From: TWA4 sp034086685
Lineage (GTDB): Bacteria; Bacillota; Clostridia; Lachnospirales; Lachnospiraceae
NCBI GenBank assembly: GCA_034086685.1
Contig: JAXDZY010000042.1
Span: 1-64,000 of the forward strand
Direction: 5' to 3'
DNA length: 64,000 bases
Part shown: positions 1-7,841 of the stretch, piece after piece
Position numbering within the stretch: position 1 is the first letter of the stretch
How the letters are laid out: each line of letters starts with the position of its first letter
The notes under the pieces: generated by a model
What the model was told of the DNA's origin: nothing
The model's database searches: none
The model's input: the letters and a program-made list of their open reading frames with translations, nothing else
Translations under genes and position numbers: made by a program

Positions 1-61
1 CTCCTTTCGTGGATGTTGGTTTGGCGATTAACATTATACACTAAAAAGGGAGGTCATTGCT
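1..61 (-). promoter_or_regulatory. Start signals of a leftward gene outside the window
   Basis: On the minus strand there is a TATAAT -10 box (plus 33-38) and a GAAAGGAG ribosome site at plus 1-8. A gene reading leftward therefore probably starts just beyond the left edge. No good -35 is visible 17 bp upstream, so the promoter part is weak. Confidence 0.4.
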
Positions 62-164
62 CTTTTTTTGCAAATTTCCCTAAAAATCAAGGTTTTTGAT
101 AAATTTATATATAAAAAAACAGGTAGTTTTTGACACTACCATGATTCAGCAGGAGGAATGAGAT

Positions 165-362
165 ATGTCATTGGATTACGGAAAACTGGAAGAAGAGCTG
201 CCCATCGGATTCGGACTCAGTCTTGCCATGCATGAACAGGCGATGAAAAATTTTGCAGGCATGGATGACCGGCAGAAATCACAGGTCATAGAAGAAAGCA
301 GAAATGTAAACTCCAAAAGAGAAATGGAACAGCTGGTGGAGCGGATTGGGAGTGACACCTGA
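165..362 (+). CDS. Small hypothetical protein (65 aa)
   Basis: A 65-residue soluble protein with a strong AGGAGG ribosome site nine bases before the ATG. It has no signal peptide, membrane segment or catalytic motif that I recognise. The sequence is charged and helical-looking, and has the style of the small cytoplasmic proteins common in Lachnospiraceae. A short hairpin (GGTAGT/ACTACC, 122-140) lies in its leader just before the ribosome site and could affect translation. It stands alone, convergent with the ABC permease across a large hairpin at 366-447. The ribosome site is the main reason for calling it real; the function is unknown. Confidence 0.7.
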   Translation: MSLDYGKLEEELPIGFGLSLAMHEQAMKNFAGMDDRQKSQVIEESRNVNSKREMEQLVERIGSDT

Positions 363-365
363 AAC

Positions 366-447
366 AGCACGGGCCCGCAATATGCAGGTCTTTCCGGGAA
401 CATTTTCAGTTCCCGGAGAGACTTCGTATATTGCGGGCCTGCGTGCT
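366..447. repeat. Large two-storey hairpin between convergent genes
   Basis: Three nested arms pair: AGCACG (366-371) with CGTGCT (442-447), GGCCCGCAATAT (372-383) with 428-439, and GTCTTTCCGGGAAC (388-401) with 409-422, around a 7-base loop. About 32 base pairs form with one wobble. No run of T follows on plus. It may end transcription from both sides, or it may be a mobile-type palindrome. Confidence 0.75.
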
Positions 448-505
448 TCATGGATAAAATCTGAACTGACCACCTGAAGCTCCTGTACGGTATCTGCTTT
501 TTGCT

Positions 506-1753
506 TTATTCTCTGCGCAGGGCTTCGATGGGGTTCAGTTTGGATGCTTTGACAGCAGGAACCATGCCGAATACAATTCCGATAATCATGGAAAATACTA
601 CTGCTATGATACATGCCGGGATACTGATGGCTACAGGGGTTTCCATGACTTTTGACATCATCTGGGCGAGTCCGATCCCGCTGACAACTCCCAGAATTCC
701 ACCCAGACAGGTAAGTACGGCGGCTTCTGTAAGGAACTGCCACAAAATGCGGCTGCGTCTGGCTCCGATTGCTTTTTTCAGACCGATTTCCCGGGTTCTT
801 TCGGTGACGGATACCATCATGATATTCATGACGCCGATTCCGCCTACCAGCAGGGAAATGCCGGCAATCCAGATCAGCTGATTGCTGGTGGCATTGGCCA
901 GGGACTGAAGGTCGGTGGCCTGTTTCAGAAGGTCATCGGCCTGGTAGGCATACATGGTGCCGGTGGTCTGGCTTTTGGTCAGGCTTTGAGCAACAGCGTC
1001 TCCGGCAGCAGTCATTTCATCGGTGGAAGCTGCGTGAACTGCCACGCGCTGGGGCTCATCGTAGCGGTAAAGGATAGGCCAGCATCTGTCAGGTACGAAT
1101 ATGGAGCCGGAAGTGGTATCGGCATACATCATGTAGTCGTTATAGCTTTCAATCTGGATGGATACCTCGTTGTTTTTTGAAGCAACTCCGATTACAGTAA
1201 ATGGTTCGCCGCTGATTTCCAGTGTCTGCCCGATGGGATCAATTCCACCAAACAGGCGGTTTGCGGTTTTTACATCTATAATAGCAACTTTATGATTTTC
1301 TGCAAAATCCCGTTCCACAAAATTTCTTCCGTAATTGATACTGTAGCCGTTTACGGTGAAAAAATGAGAATCAATGCCGTATAAATCGCCTGTAAATGCT
1401 GAGTTTTTATAAAATACATTGCTTACGTACTGGCGCAGACGGTAAAGAGAGGTTTCTTCAACTCCTTCCAGCTTATCCAGTTCTTCCCGGGTTTTCTCAT
1501 CTATAACGGAAACGCCCTCGGGAAGACCGGACCACCCCAGATCCACTTCGTTGCCGTCCTGAGTCAGTTTAACAGTGACCACGTTGCTTCCGGCACCAAT
1601 CAGGTTTTCTTTAATCTGCTCATTTGTTCCCTTAATTGTGGATACAATGGTGATAATCGATGCAATACCGATAATGATTCCCAGCATTGTTAAAAATGAC
1701 CGGAGCTTATGACTCCACACGCCCTGAAAGGACAGCGCAATATTCTCAATCAT
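506..1753 (-). CDS. MacB-type ABC transporter permease
   Basis: A 415-aa membrane permease of the MacB/FtsX family. A first membrane helix (about residues 18-40) is followed by an extracytoplasmic MacB_PCD domain to about 275. Three C-terminal helices (about 290-312, 337-361, 375-398) form the FtsX domain. The family signature GIGVMNIM followed by ERTREIGLKKAIGA is present, and the protein ends in LNPIEALRRE. It is the last gene of a four-gene minus-strand operon, 12 bp after the second adaptor. With the ATPase it should form a mechanotransmission-type exporter that passes substrate from the cell surface through the adaptors. Typical cargo in Gram-positives is antimicrobial peptides or lipids, but nothing here fixes the substrate. 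Confidence 0.93.
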   Translation of the reverse strand: MIENIALSFQGVWSHKLRSFLTMLGIIIGIASIITIVSTIKGTNEQIKENLIGAGSNVVTVKLTQDGNEVDLGWSGLPEGVSVIDEKTREELDKLEGVEETSLYRLRQYVSNVFYKNSAFTGDLYGIDSHFFTVNGYSINYGRNFVERDFAENHKVAIIDVKTANRLFGGIDPIGQTLEISGEPFTVIGVASKNNEVSIQIESYNDYMMYADTTSGSIFVPDRCWPILYRYDEPQRVAVHAASTDEMTAAGDAVAQSLTKSQTTGTMYAYQADDLLKQATDLQSLANATSNQLIWIAGISLLVGGIGVMNIMMVSVTERTREIGLKKAIGARRSRILWQFLTEAAVLTCLGGILGVVSGIGLAQMMSKVMETPVAISIPACIIAVVFSMIIGIVFGMVPAVKASKLNPIEALRRE

Positions 1754-1765
1754 AGTCGTCCCTCC

Positions 1766-3508
1766 TTAATATTCATATAATGCGTCCGGTGTGGATTCAT
1801 TTGTTCTGGCACCATCCGTTACATCACTTCCATACGGAAATGCAATGTAATCATCCATTGCCAATCCGCTGCGGATTTCCGTGTAGTAGCCGTACAGATC
1901 TCTGCCGGTCTGGACGGTACGCTGTTCCAGAAGTCCGTCTTCATTACGTATATAAACGTAGCTTCTGCCGCTTTCTGTCCGGATAAAGGAATTATCCAGG
2001 AAGAAACATGAGGTATCACTGTCGTTTCCCTGGTTCTGATAAGTGATATCCACGGCATCATTTTCCACCAGATTTGATGATTCATCTACAAAAATCCGGA
2101 AAGGATAGTAGGACACGTTGGTATTGCCGGTACTGGAGTAGGAACTTGAGCTGGTGGTGGGATAAGTGGAAATTTCCACGATCTCACCTGTGCAGGAAAT
2201 GCCTGTAGTCCAGGAATTTACCTGTACGGTCTGCCCCTTATGTACGGTTCCCAGTTCCAGTTCGCTCAGAGCGCCGTCAATATAATAGCCGCCGCCTGCG
2301 GAGACTTCAATGACAGCTTCATTGTTCTGAAACGCATCGCCTGCATCCCGAAGTGCTTTAACTGTACCGTCAATTGTACTGAGTACGGTACCGTCGGTGG
2401 TTTCCTTTTCCTTCTGTCTCAGTTCCAGATCTGCAATTTTAATGGAGACCTCCAGATCTTTGATTTCCTGTTCTTTTTCAAGCTTCATCTGAGCCAGTTC
2501 GGATGCTGTGTAATCGGAACCGGATTCCTGATAATAAGGTTCAGGTACGGAATCATAATTCAGCATCTCTTCCGGCAGATCAGCCTGGAAAAACTGCATC
2601 TCAAGGCTTCCGCTGCTTTTGTCCAGATGAAGTCCCCAGCTGTCTGTAACCTGACCGTTCAGAGCGTTGTTTTCACGGACAATGAATACCACATATGACT
2701 CAGTGGAAGAGGAAGCTTTTGTCTCGGGGGCTGCAGCCGGTATCTCTGTTTCCGGTATCTGTGTTTCACCCGGTTCTGAAGAAGGAGTTTCCGTTTCTGC
2801 TTCTGATGTTTCGGTCTGTTCCGGGGAAGGAGTCTCTGTTTCCGGTTTTTGCGTTTCTTCCGGCTTTTTGGAAGGAGTTTCCGTCTCCGGTTCAGCAGCT
2901 TTTGTTTCATCAGGGGAGGGAGGTGTATCGGAATCACTGCTGTCCGGGAACATCCGGTTCAGCAGTTTGGAATCCAGTCGGTCATCTTCGCTCCACAGAT
3001 AATAAAACGGATCATCCTTAGTTCCCGAACCGCCCAGAAGCAGAGGTGTTTTCTGAGTATTGTAGGTAATATCGGAAGAAGGCGTCACAAGTACACTGGA
3101 GTGAGGCTTCATTTTTTTATATTTGGCCAGCTCATTTTCAGCGGTTGTTTTCTGAAGCTTCAGTTTGCTCAGCTCAATCCTGGCCTTTTCCAGATCAATA
3201 TCGGTAAGTGTGGTGTCGTAGGATAAAAGTTTATCTCCTTTTTTAACCTTCTGTCCCTCTTTGACATACACCTTTTTTACGGTCTGGGTTTCGGTCAGAT
3301 AGATTTTCTGCATGTGATCCATGGTGACTGTGCCGTATGTCTGTGAACTGCTGCTGTAATCATCCATGGTGGAAAAATCTGACACAGAATAGACATTGAC
3401 CGGTTTTTTCTGCGCATTGCGAATCAGAACCAGTCCGCCCCATACAGCTGTGCACACAACTGTGATAACCAGAATGGCGCAGATGAAACGTTTGACAGTT
3501 TTATTCAT
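1766..3508 (-). CDS. HlyD/MacA-type efflux adaptor with P/E/T-rich linker
   Basis: A membrane-anchored adaptor of the MacA/HlyD type, about 580 aa. One N-terminal helix is followed by a lipoyl-like half (GQKVKKGDKLLSYDT). Two coiled-coil arms follow, one ending near KYKK and one around ELAQMKLEKEQEIKDLEV, then the second lipoyl half and beta-barrels. Between the two coils lies a low-complexity insert of about 80 residues rich in Pro, Glu and Thr, with repeated ETETPS-like units. This makes the protein much longer than ordinary MacA (about 370 aa). The start is the ATG at 3508, seven bases after GGGAGGTGA. It overlaps the ATPase stop by a few bases, which suggests translational coupling. Confidence 0.9.
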   Translation of the reverse strand: MNKTVKRFICAILVITVVCTAVWGGLVLIRNAQKKPVNVYSVSDFSTMDDYSSSSQTYGTVTMDHMQKIYLTETQTVKKVYVKEGQKVKKGDKLLSYDTTLTDIDLEKARIELSKLKLQKTTAENELAKYKKMKPHSSVLVTPSSDITYNTQKTPLLLGGSGTKDDPFYYLWSEDDRLDSKLLNRMFPDSSDSDTPPSPDETKAAEPETETPSKKPEETQKPETETPSPEQTETSEAETETPSSEPGETQIPETEIPAAAPETKASSSTESYVVFIVRENNALNGQVTDSWGLHLDKSSGSLEMQFFQADLPEEMLNYDSVPEPYYQESGSDYTASELAQMKLEKEQEIKDLEVSIKIADLELRQKEKETTDGTVLSTIDGTVKALRDAGDAFQNNEAVIEVSAGGGYYIDGALSELELGTVHKGQTVQVNSWTTGISCTGEIVEISTYPTTSSSSYSSTGNTNVSYYPFRIFVDESSNLVENDAVDITYQNQGNDSDTSCFFLDNSFIRTESGRSYVYIRNEDGLLEQRTVQTGRDLYGYYTEIRSGLAMDDYIAFPYGSDVTDGARTNESTPDALYEY

Positions 3509-4181
3509 GGCATTCACCTCCCGTCAGAATTCCATCGTGGATATACATGATCGTCTGTGCATGTTCTGCCACGCTGCGGTCATGAGTGATCATGATAATA
3601 GTTGCCCCATTGTCATGAAGCTGTTTAAACAGATCCATGATCTGCTGGCCGGAGGCAGAGTCAAGGGCACCGGTGGGTTCATCTGCCAGCAGAAGCTTTG
3701 GCCGGCCTACAATTGCGCGGGCAATAGCCACTCTCTGGCACTGTCCGCCGGAAAGCTGGTCAGGACGAAAACTGATCCGGTCCTCCAGTCCCACAATTTT
3801 CAGTGCTTCTTTGGCCCTTTCCCTGCGTTCTTCTTTTTTCACTCCCCGGTAAAGCAGGGGCAGAGCCACGTTATCCAGAGCATTCATACGGGGAAGCAGA
3901 TGGAATGACTGAAATACAAAACCCAGTTCACGATTTCTCACATCTGCCAGCTGGTTGTCGCTGCATCTGGTCATGTCTCTTCCGCTGAGGATATAACTTC
4001 CGGAAGTAGGAACATCCAGACAGCCGATGAGATTCATCAGGGTTGTTTTACCGGAGCCGGAAGGTCCCATAATGGCCAGATAATCATTCTCCTGAACCTG
4101 AAGATCAATATGTTTCAGAATCTGAGTCACGGATTTCCCCATGGGGTATTCCTTACAGATATCATGCATTTCAAGAATCAT
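3501..4181 (-). CDS. ABC transporter ATP-binding protein (MacB/LolD type)
   Basis: A cytoplasmic ATPase of 226 aa that powers the exporter. Walker A is GPSGSGKT (about residue 39), the signature is LSGGQCQRVAIARA, Walker B is LLLADEPTGALD, and the switch histidine is in MITHD. The DEPTGALDS motif is typical of the MacB/LolD/FtsE subfamily. I start it at 4181, after GGGGGA, one base past the stop of the first adaptor; the longer 4214 start lacks a ribosome site. It sits between two adaptor genes, an unusual order since most such operons carry one adaptor. Confidence 0.95.
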   Translation of the reverse strand: MILEMHDICKEYPMGKSVTQILKHIDLQVQENDYLAIMGPSGSGKTTLMNLIGCLDVPTSGSYILSGRDMTRCSDNQLADVRNRELGFVFQSFHLLPRMNALDNVALPLLYRGVKKEERRERAKEALKIVGLEDRISFRPDQLSGGQCQRVAIARAIVGRPKLLLADEPTGALDSASGQQIMDLFKQLHDNGATIIMITHDRSVAEHAQTIMYIHDGILTGGECHE

Positions 4182-4182
4182 A

Positions 4183-5565
4183 TTACATTCCCCCGTTTTC
4201 AGAGCCCGACTCATTCACTGGATCATCCATACCGCCCATATCAGCGCCGTCCATGCTGTCCATGCCGCTCATATCAGCACCGTCCATGCTATCCATGCCG
4301 CCCATGTCAGCACCGTCCATGCCATCCATACCGCTCATGTCACCGCCGTCCATGCCATCCATACCGCTCATGTCACCACTGTCCATACCTTCATCGCCGC
4401 TGTAATCGGATGAATTGGGATCGTATGGTACACAGGTCATGCCTGCTTTCAGACTGTCATCGGGAAATGCAATATAATCTTCGGCAGATAATCCGCTTTC
4501 AACCGGATAAGTATCCATCTCTTCATCATATTCGCCCAGTGTTACATCACGTTTTTCCAGAAGTCCTTTATCATCCTGGGCCCACACCCATGCAGAGCCG
4601 TCCGCATCGCAGAGGTAGACGGAAGGAAGCTGAATCAGTGCGGCAGCATCCTGATCCCGGGAATCCTGACCGTAATCAGGTTCGATATACACATGCTGCC
4701 CGAGAATAAGTCCTTCATCATCATCCAGCTTTGCATAAAATGGATACTTACTGGAGGTTGTTGTGGAATCGGAAAATTCGCTGCCATAATAATCATTGTT
4801 GCCTGCCTGTTCCGGATTGTTCCAGTCAATGGTTTCGATTGTTCCGTGCCATACGGCATCATCCACACGGGATCTCAGCAGAACAGGAGCACCCTCTGCC
4901 AAAGAAGAAATATTGCTTTCATTCACATAGCCTTTCACACGATAGCTGCCGGTTTCAACGATGGTCATATAGGGAAGAGGATTGCCCATGGCGTCTGATG
5001 AGCCGTCTTCATTGATACTCTGTATCAGACCTTTAACCGGAGATTTCACTTCCAGGTTCTTCAGGGTTTCTTCCAGTTTCTGGATTTCCTTCTTTTTGGT
5101 GGAAATGTTATAGCCGGCTTCCAGGATTTCTGTTTCTGCTTCCTGAATTTCCAGAGTATAGGAAAGCTTCTGGTCTTTTGAGGCTGAGCTGCGTTCCTTT
5201 TCCAGAGAAGCTTTTTCTTTTTTCTGCATCTCAAGGGAATTATTCAGCTGTTCCAGTTCCAGTTTTGCCTTATCCAGATTCAGCTGAGTCTGTTCCATGT
5301 CATAGGTGAACAGAACCTGTCCCTTTTTAACTGCATCTCCGGCTTTAACCTTCACTTCCAGGACAGTCTGTTCCTCATCTTTTTTAATCTGTGTCTCACT
5401 TTGAGGACTTACAACACCGGCAAAACGGTCAACCAGTCCTGTGGAGCCGATCCCGCAGATCATGGAAACCGACTGTACGGAGGCCTCGCCATCCGCTTTC
5501 TGACCGCATCCGAACAGCAGGGAGGCTGCTGTGATTAATGCTAAAAATAAAATACTCTTCTTCAT
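4183..5565 (-). CDS. Lipoprotein efflux adaptor with Met/Asp/Gly repeat tail
   Basis: A 460-aa HlyD/RND-type adaptor, first gene of the exporter operon. The signal peptide ends in a lipobox (LLFGC, Cys20), so it is likely lipid-anchored on the outer face of the membrane. A lipoyl half (AGDAVKKGQVLFTYD), a coiled-coil hairpin (about 85-165), a second lipoyl half and beta-barrels follow. The last 65 residues or so are a tandem repeat of MDGMDGADMGG-like units, dense in Met, Asp and Gly. Methionine-rich extracellular tails are known in copper/silver handling proteins; a metal role here is inference. The start at 5565 follows AAGGAGA; the longer start has no ribosome site. Confidence 0.9.
   Translation of the reverse strand: MKKSILFLALITAASLLFGCGQKADGEASVQSVSMICGIGSTGLVDRFAGVVSPQSETQIKKDEEQTVLEVKVKAGDAVKKGQVLFTYDMEQTQLNLDKAKLELEQLNNSLEMQKKEKASLEKERSSASKDQKLSYTLEIQEAETEILEAGYNISTKKKEIQKLEETLKNLEVKSPVKGLIQSINEDGSSDAMGNPLPYMTIVETGSYRVKGYVNESNISSLAEGAPVLLRSRVDDAVWHGTIETIDWNNPEQAGNNDYYGSEFSDSTTTSSKYPFYAKLDDDEGLILGQHVYIEPDYGQDSRDQDAAALIQLPSVYLCDADGSAWVWAQDDKGLLEKRDVTLGEYDEEMDTYPVESGLSAEDYIAFPDDSLKAGMTCVPYDPNSSDYSGDEGMDSGDMSGMDGMDGGDMSGMDGMDGADMGGMDSMDGADMSGMDSMDGADMGGMDDPVNESGSENGGM
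4216..4400 (-). repeat. In-frame tandem repeat coding Met/Asp/Gly units
   Basis: Repeated DNA inside the adaptor gene, built from units close to CATGCCATCCATACCGCTC on plus with a period of about 33-45 bases. It keeps the reading frame, so copy number can change without breaking the protein. Confidence 0.8.
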
Positions 5566-5700
5566 CCAGTTCTCCTTAAAAAACAAGTGATTTACTCACT
5601 GACGTGTCCGGCAGTGAGCAGTTGCTATGTTAAAAGTATACAGGAATAATCTTAACAAGATGCTAATAATCATTTAAGAATTTTTTAAGAGTTTTCTACA
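5566..5700 (-). promoter_or_regulatory. Exporter operon promoter with TTAAGA direct repeats
   Basis: A -10 box TATACT lies on minus at plus 5635-5640, without a normal -35. Upstream are two TTAAGA copies on plus, 5674-5679 and 5685-5690, exactly 11 bp apart, and a related CTTAAC at 5651-5656. Direct repeats one helical turn apart with no -35 are typical of OmpR-family response-regulator activation. No such regulator is encoded in the window. Confidence 0.45.
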
Positions 5701-5972
5701 GGCAAAATGCCGCGTAAAATTGTATGGTTTGCAGATCGGATTTCTTTTCGGGAATAATACTGAAGGAAATCATATATATCCTGATATATTCATTAAATAA
5801 CACTCAGGAATTGCCGGATTATATTTTATGGTCAAAATAGAACGGATTATTTGATAAAGTTTGTATAAAAGGAACAAAAACATGGATTTATCTGAAAAAC
5901 AAACAAATAAATAGAATATTATCATTAAAACAATCGTTTACCAAACATAAAAAACGTTTAAAAATGATAAAC

Positions 5973-6036
5973 AATCATATAAAAGTTCAAATAATCATAT
6001 AAACCTCTTGAAAAGAACATAAAACAGTGTTAAAAT
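5973..6036 (+). promoter_or_regulatory. Ula operon promoter and candidate operators
   Basis: A -35 TTGAAA (6008-6013), a 17-bp spacer and a -10 TAAAAT (6031-6036) precede the lactonase gene. Just upstream are two perfect copies of AATCATATAAA (5973-5983, 5993-6003), 20 bp apart, so on the same DNA face. They may bind the DeoR regulator of the operon. Two CG-centred near-palindromes further up (around 5935-5960) loosely resemble CcpA cre sites. Apart from these and the exporter promoter, the 540-bp gap is AT-rich and seems empty. Confidence 0.6.
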
Positions 6037-6106
6037 GAGCATACATTTGAAAGAGGCGCCACGACAAAATGAATAAAAATGTAAAGAAAGCAATGGAGGT
6101 TATTGT

Positions 6107-7210
6107 ATGAGCAAAGTTGATGAAATCACCCGTGAGAGTTGGATTATGAGCACATTTCCCGAATGGGGAACCTGGCTGAATGAGGAGATTGAGAATGAAG
6201 TGGTTAAACCCGGAACAGTTGCCATGTGGTGGCTGGGATGTACCGGTATGTGGTTCAAGACTCCCGGCGGCTGCAACATCAGCATCGATCTCTGGTGCGG
6301 CAACGGCAAGAGAACTCATGGCGACGGCAAAATGAAGGTCGGACACCAGATGGCCAATATGTGCGGTGCAAGAGCAATGCAGCCCAATTTAAGAGCGGTT
6401 CCCTTTGTAATTGATCCTTTTGCAATCAAACAGGTGGATGCGGTTCTGGCTACCCATTATCATCAGGATCATATGAGTGCAGAGTATGCAGCTCATGTAA
6501 TTCAGAGCGGCATGACTACCGTTGACGAAAACGGAAAGGAAATCCCCGTTCCTTTCATCGGCCCTAAAAAATCTGTCGAACTGTGGCAGAAATGGGGCGT
6601 ACCGGCTGACCGCTGCATCACCGTAAAACCGGGCGATACCATTAAAATCAAAGATATCGAAATTGTTGCTCTTGATTCCTTTGACAGAACCTGTCTGGTA
6701 ACAACTGATTCCACAGGCCCTGACCGCGAAGAGCTGACAGGTATCTGTCCTACCGACATGGATGATAAAGCAGTTAACTATCTGGTTAAGACTCCAGGCG
6801 GCAATATTTATCACAGCGGCGATTCTCATTACTCCATTTATTTTGCAAAACACGGCAAAGACTACGATATTGATGTTGCTTTCGGTTCCTACGGTGAAAA
6901 CCCTGTCGGCATGGCTGACAAGATGACTTCCTGTGATATCCTGAGAATGGCAGAAGCCCTGCGCTGCAAGGTCGTAATCCCCATTCATTACGATGTGTGG
7001 ACAAATTTCATGGCTGACGTCAACGAAATCCGTGTACTTTACGACATGAAGAAAGACCGTCTGGATTACAAGTTCCATCCTTTCTTCTGGGAAGTCGGCG
7101 GCAAGTATGTATATCCGGATGACAAGGATAAGAGAGCTTACCATCACAGAAGAGGTTTTGAAGACTGCTTCGAAGCTCCTCAGAATATTCCTTTCCGTTC
7201 CTGCCTGTAA
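6107..7210 (+). CDS. ulaG: L-ascorbate-6-phosphate lactonase (UlaG family)
   Basis: A cytoplasmic metallo-beta-lactamase-fold hydrolase of 367 aa, close to the usual UlaG length. It should open the lactone of L-ascorbate 6-phosphate to 3-keto-L-gulonate 6-phosphate. The metal-binding motif is visible as THYHQDHMS (about residues 116-124), with later ligands around HSGDSHYS and IPIHYD. The N-terminal WLGCTGMWFKTPGG stretch is typical of UlaG. The start follows GGAGG. It heads the operon, before the three PTS proteins, which fits ascorbate use. Members of this family can act on other phosphorylated lactones, so substrate identity rests on context. Confidence 0.92.
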   Translation: MSKVDEITRESWIMSTFPEWGTWLNEEIENEVVKPGTVAMWWLGCTGMWFKTPGGCNISIDLWCGNGKRTHGDGKMKVGHQMANMCGARAMQPNLRAVPFVIDPFAIKQVDAVLATHYHQDHMSAEYAAHVIQSGMTTVDENGKEIPVPFIGPKKSVELWQKWGVPADRCITVKPGDTIKIKDIEIVALDSFDRTCLVTTDSTGPDREELTGICPTDMDDKAVNYLVKTPGGNIYHSGDSHYSIYFAKHGKDYDIDVAFGSYGENPVGMADKMTSCDILRMAEALRCKVVIPIHYDVWTNFMADVNEIRVLYDMKKDRLDYKFHPFFWEVGGKYVYPDDKDKRAYHHRRGFEDCFEAPQNIPFRSCL

Positions 7211-7276
7211 CAGACATCTGATTCTGCAGTGCATTATCTGAGAGATCATTATAAGGAAACATAAGGAGAATAAATC

Positions 7277-7738
7277 ATGTTAAGAGAATTTGTAGAGAAG
7301 AAGCATTACAAATTTGCTGAATCCGCACCGGACTGGAGGGAAGCAATCCGCATGAGCTGTGAATCCATTGAAGCAGATGGCACGGTGGAAGCAAATTATA
7401 AAGAAGATATTATCAAGTGTGTGGAAACATATGGTCCCTATATCGTAATCATTCCCAATGTGGCAATGCCTCATTCCACACAGGGAGCAGAAGGAGTCAA
7501 CAAAACCGCCATTGCATTCATGCATCTGGACAGTCCGGTGGCATTTGAGCCGGACGAAGACGGAGAAATCAAAGAAGCCCAGCTGTTTTTTACCATTGCA
7601 TCCTGTGACGGTGAGCAGCATATGAACAATATTCAGAGACTTTCCGAGCTGTTCAATAATGATGACGTAATCGAAGCTCTGGCAGATGCACATACACCGG
7701 AAGATCTGATGGCAATTCAGGAAAAATATCTGGATTGA
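7277..7738 (+). CDS. ulaC: PTS IIA component (ascorbate/mannitol type)
   Basis: A 153-aa phosphocarrier of the fructose/mannitol IIA fold. It takes phosphate from HPr on the active-site histidine, probably His66 in NVAMPHST, and hands it to the IIB protein (9427-9729). The length matches E. coli UlaC. The ribosome site is AAGGAG. It sits between the lactonase and IIC with a hairpin in the following gap (7752-7774). It is one of three separate PTS polypeptides; no sugar specificity can be read from IIA alone. Confidence 0.92.
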   Translation: MLREFVEKKHYKFAESAPDWREAIRMSCESIEADGTVEANYKEDIIKCVETYGPYIVIIPNVAMPHSTQGAEGVNKTAIAFMHLDSPVAFEPDEDGEIKEAQLFFTIASCDGEQHMNNIQRLSELFNNDDVIEALADAHTPEDLMAIQEKYLD

Positions 7739-7751
7739 CCGGCAGTGAGGG

Positions 7752-7774
7752 CTGCTTTGCAGCCTGCAAAGCAG
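7752..7774 (+). other. Intercistronic hairpin IIA/IIC
   Basis: CTGCTTTGCA (7752-7761) and TGCAAAGCAG (7765-7774) are perfect inverted repeats around a 3-base loop. No T-run follows, so it is not a normal terminator. It is more likely an mRNA-stability or processing element. Confidence 0.7.
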
Positions 7775-7841
7775 TCTGAAAAACAAGATAACGGTTCAGC
7801 GGATGGAACTTCCGCTGATTAGAAGACAAGGAGATACACAT

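Noticed and set aside
4216..4400. Possible CRISPR-like repeat array
   Set aside because: The repeats are in frame and code for a protein tail; no spacers and no cas genes.
4110..4709. Plus-strand ORF rich in His, Arg, Pro and Tyr with repeats
   Set aside because: It is the antisense of the Met/Asp/Gly repeat of the adaptor gene; no ribosome site and no family.
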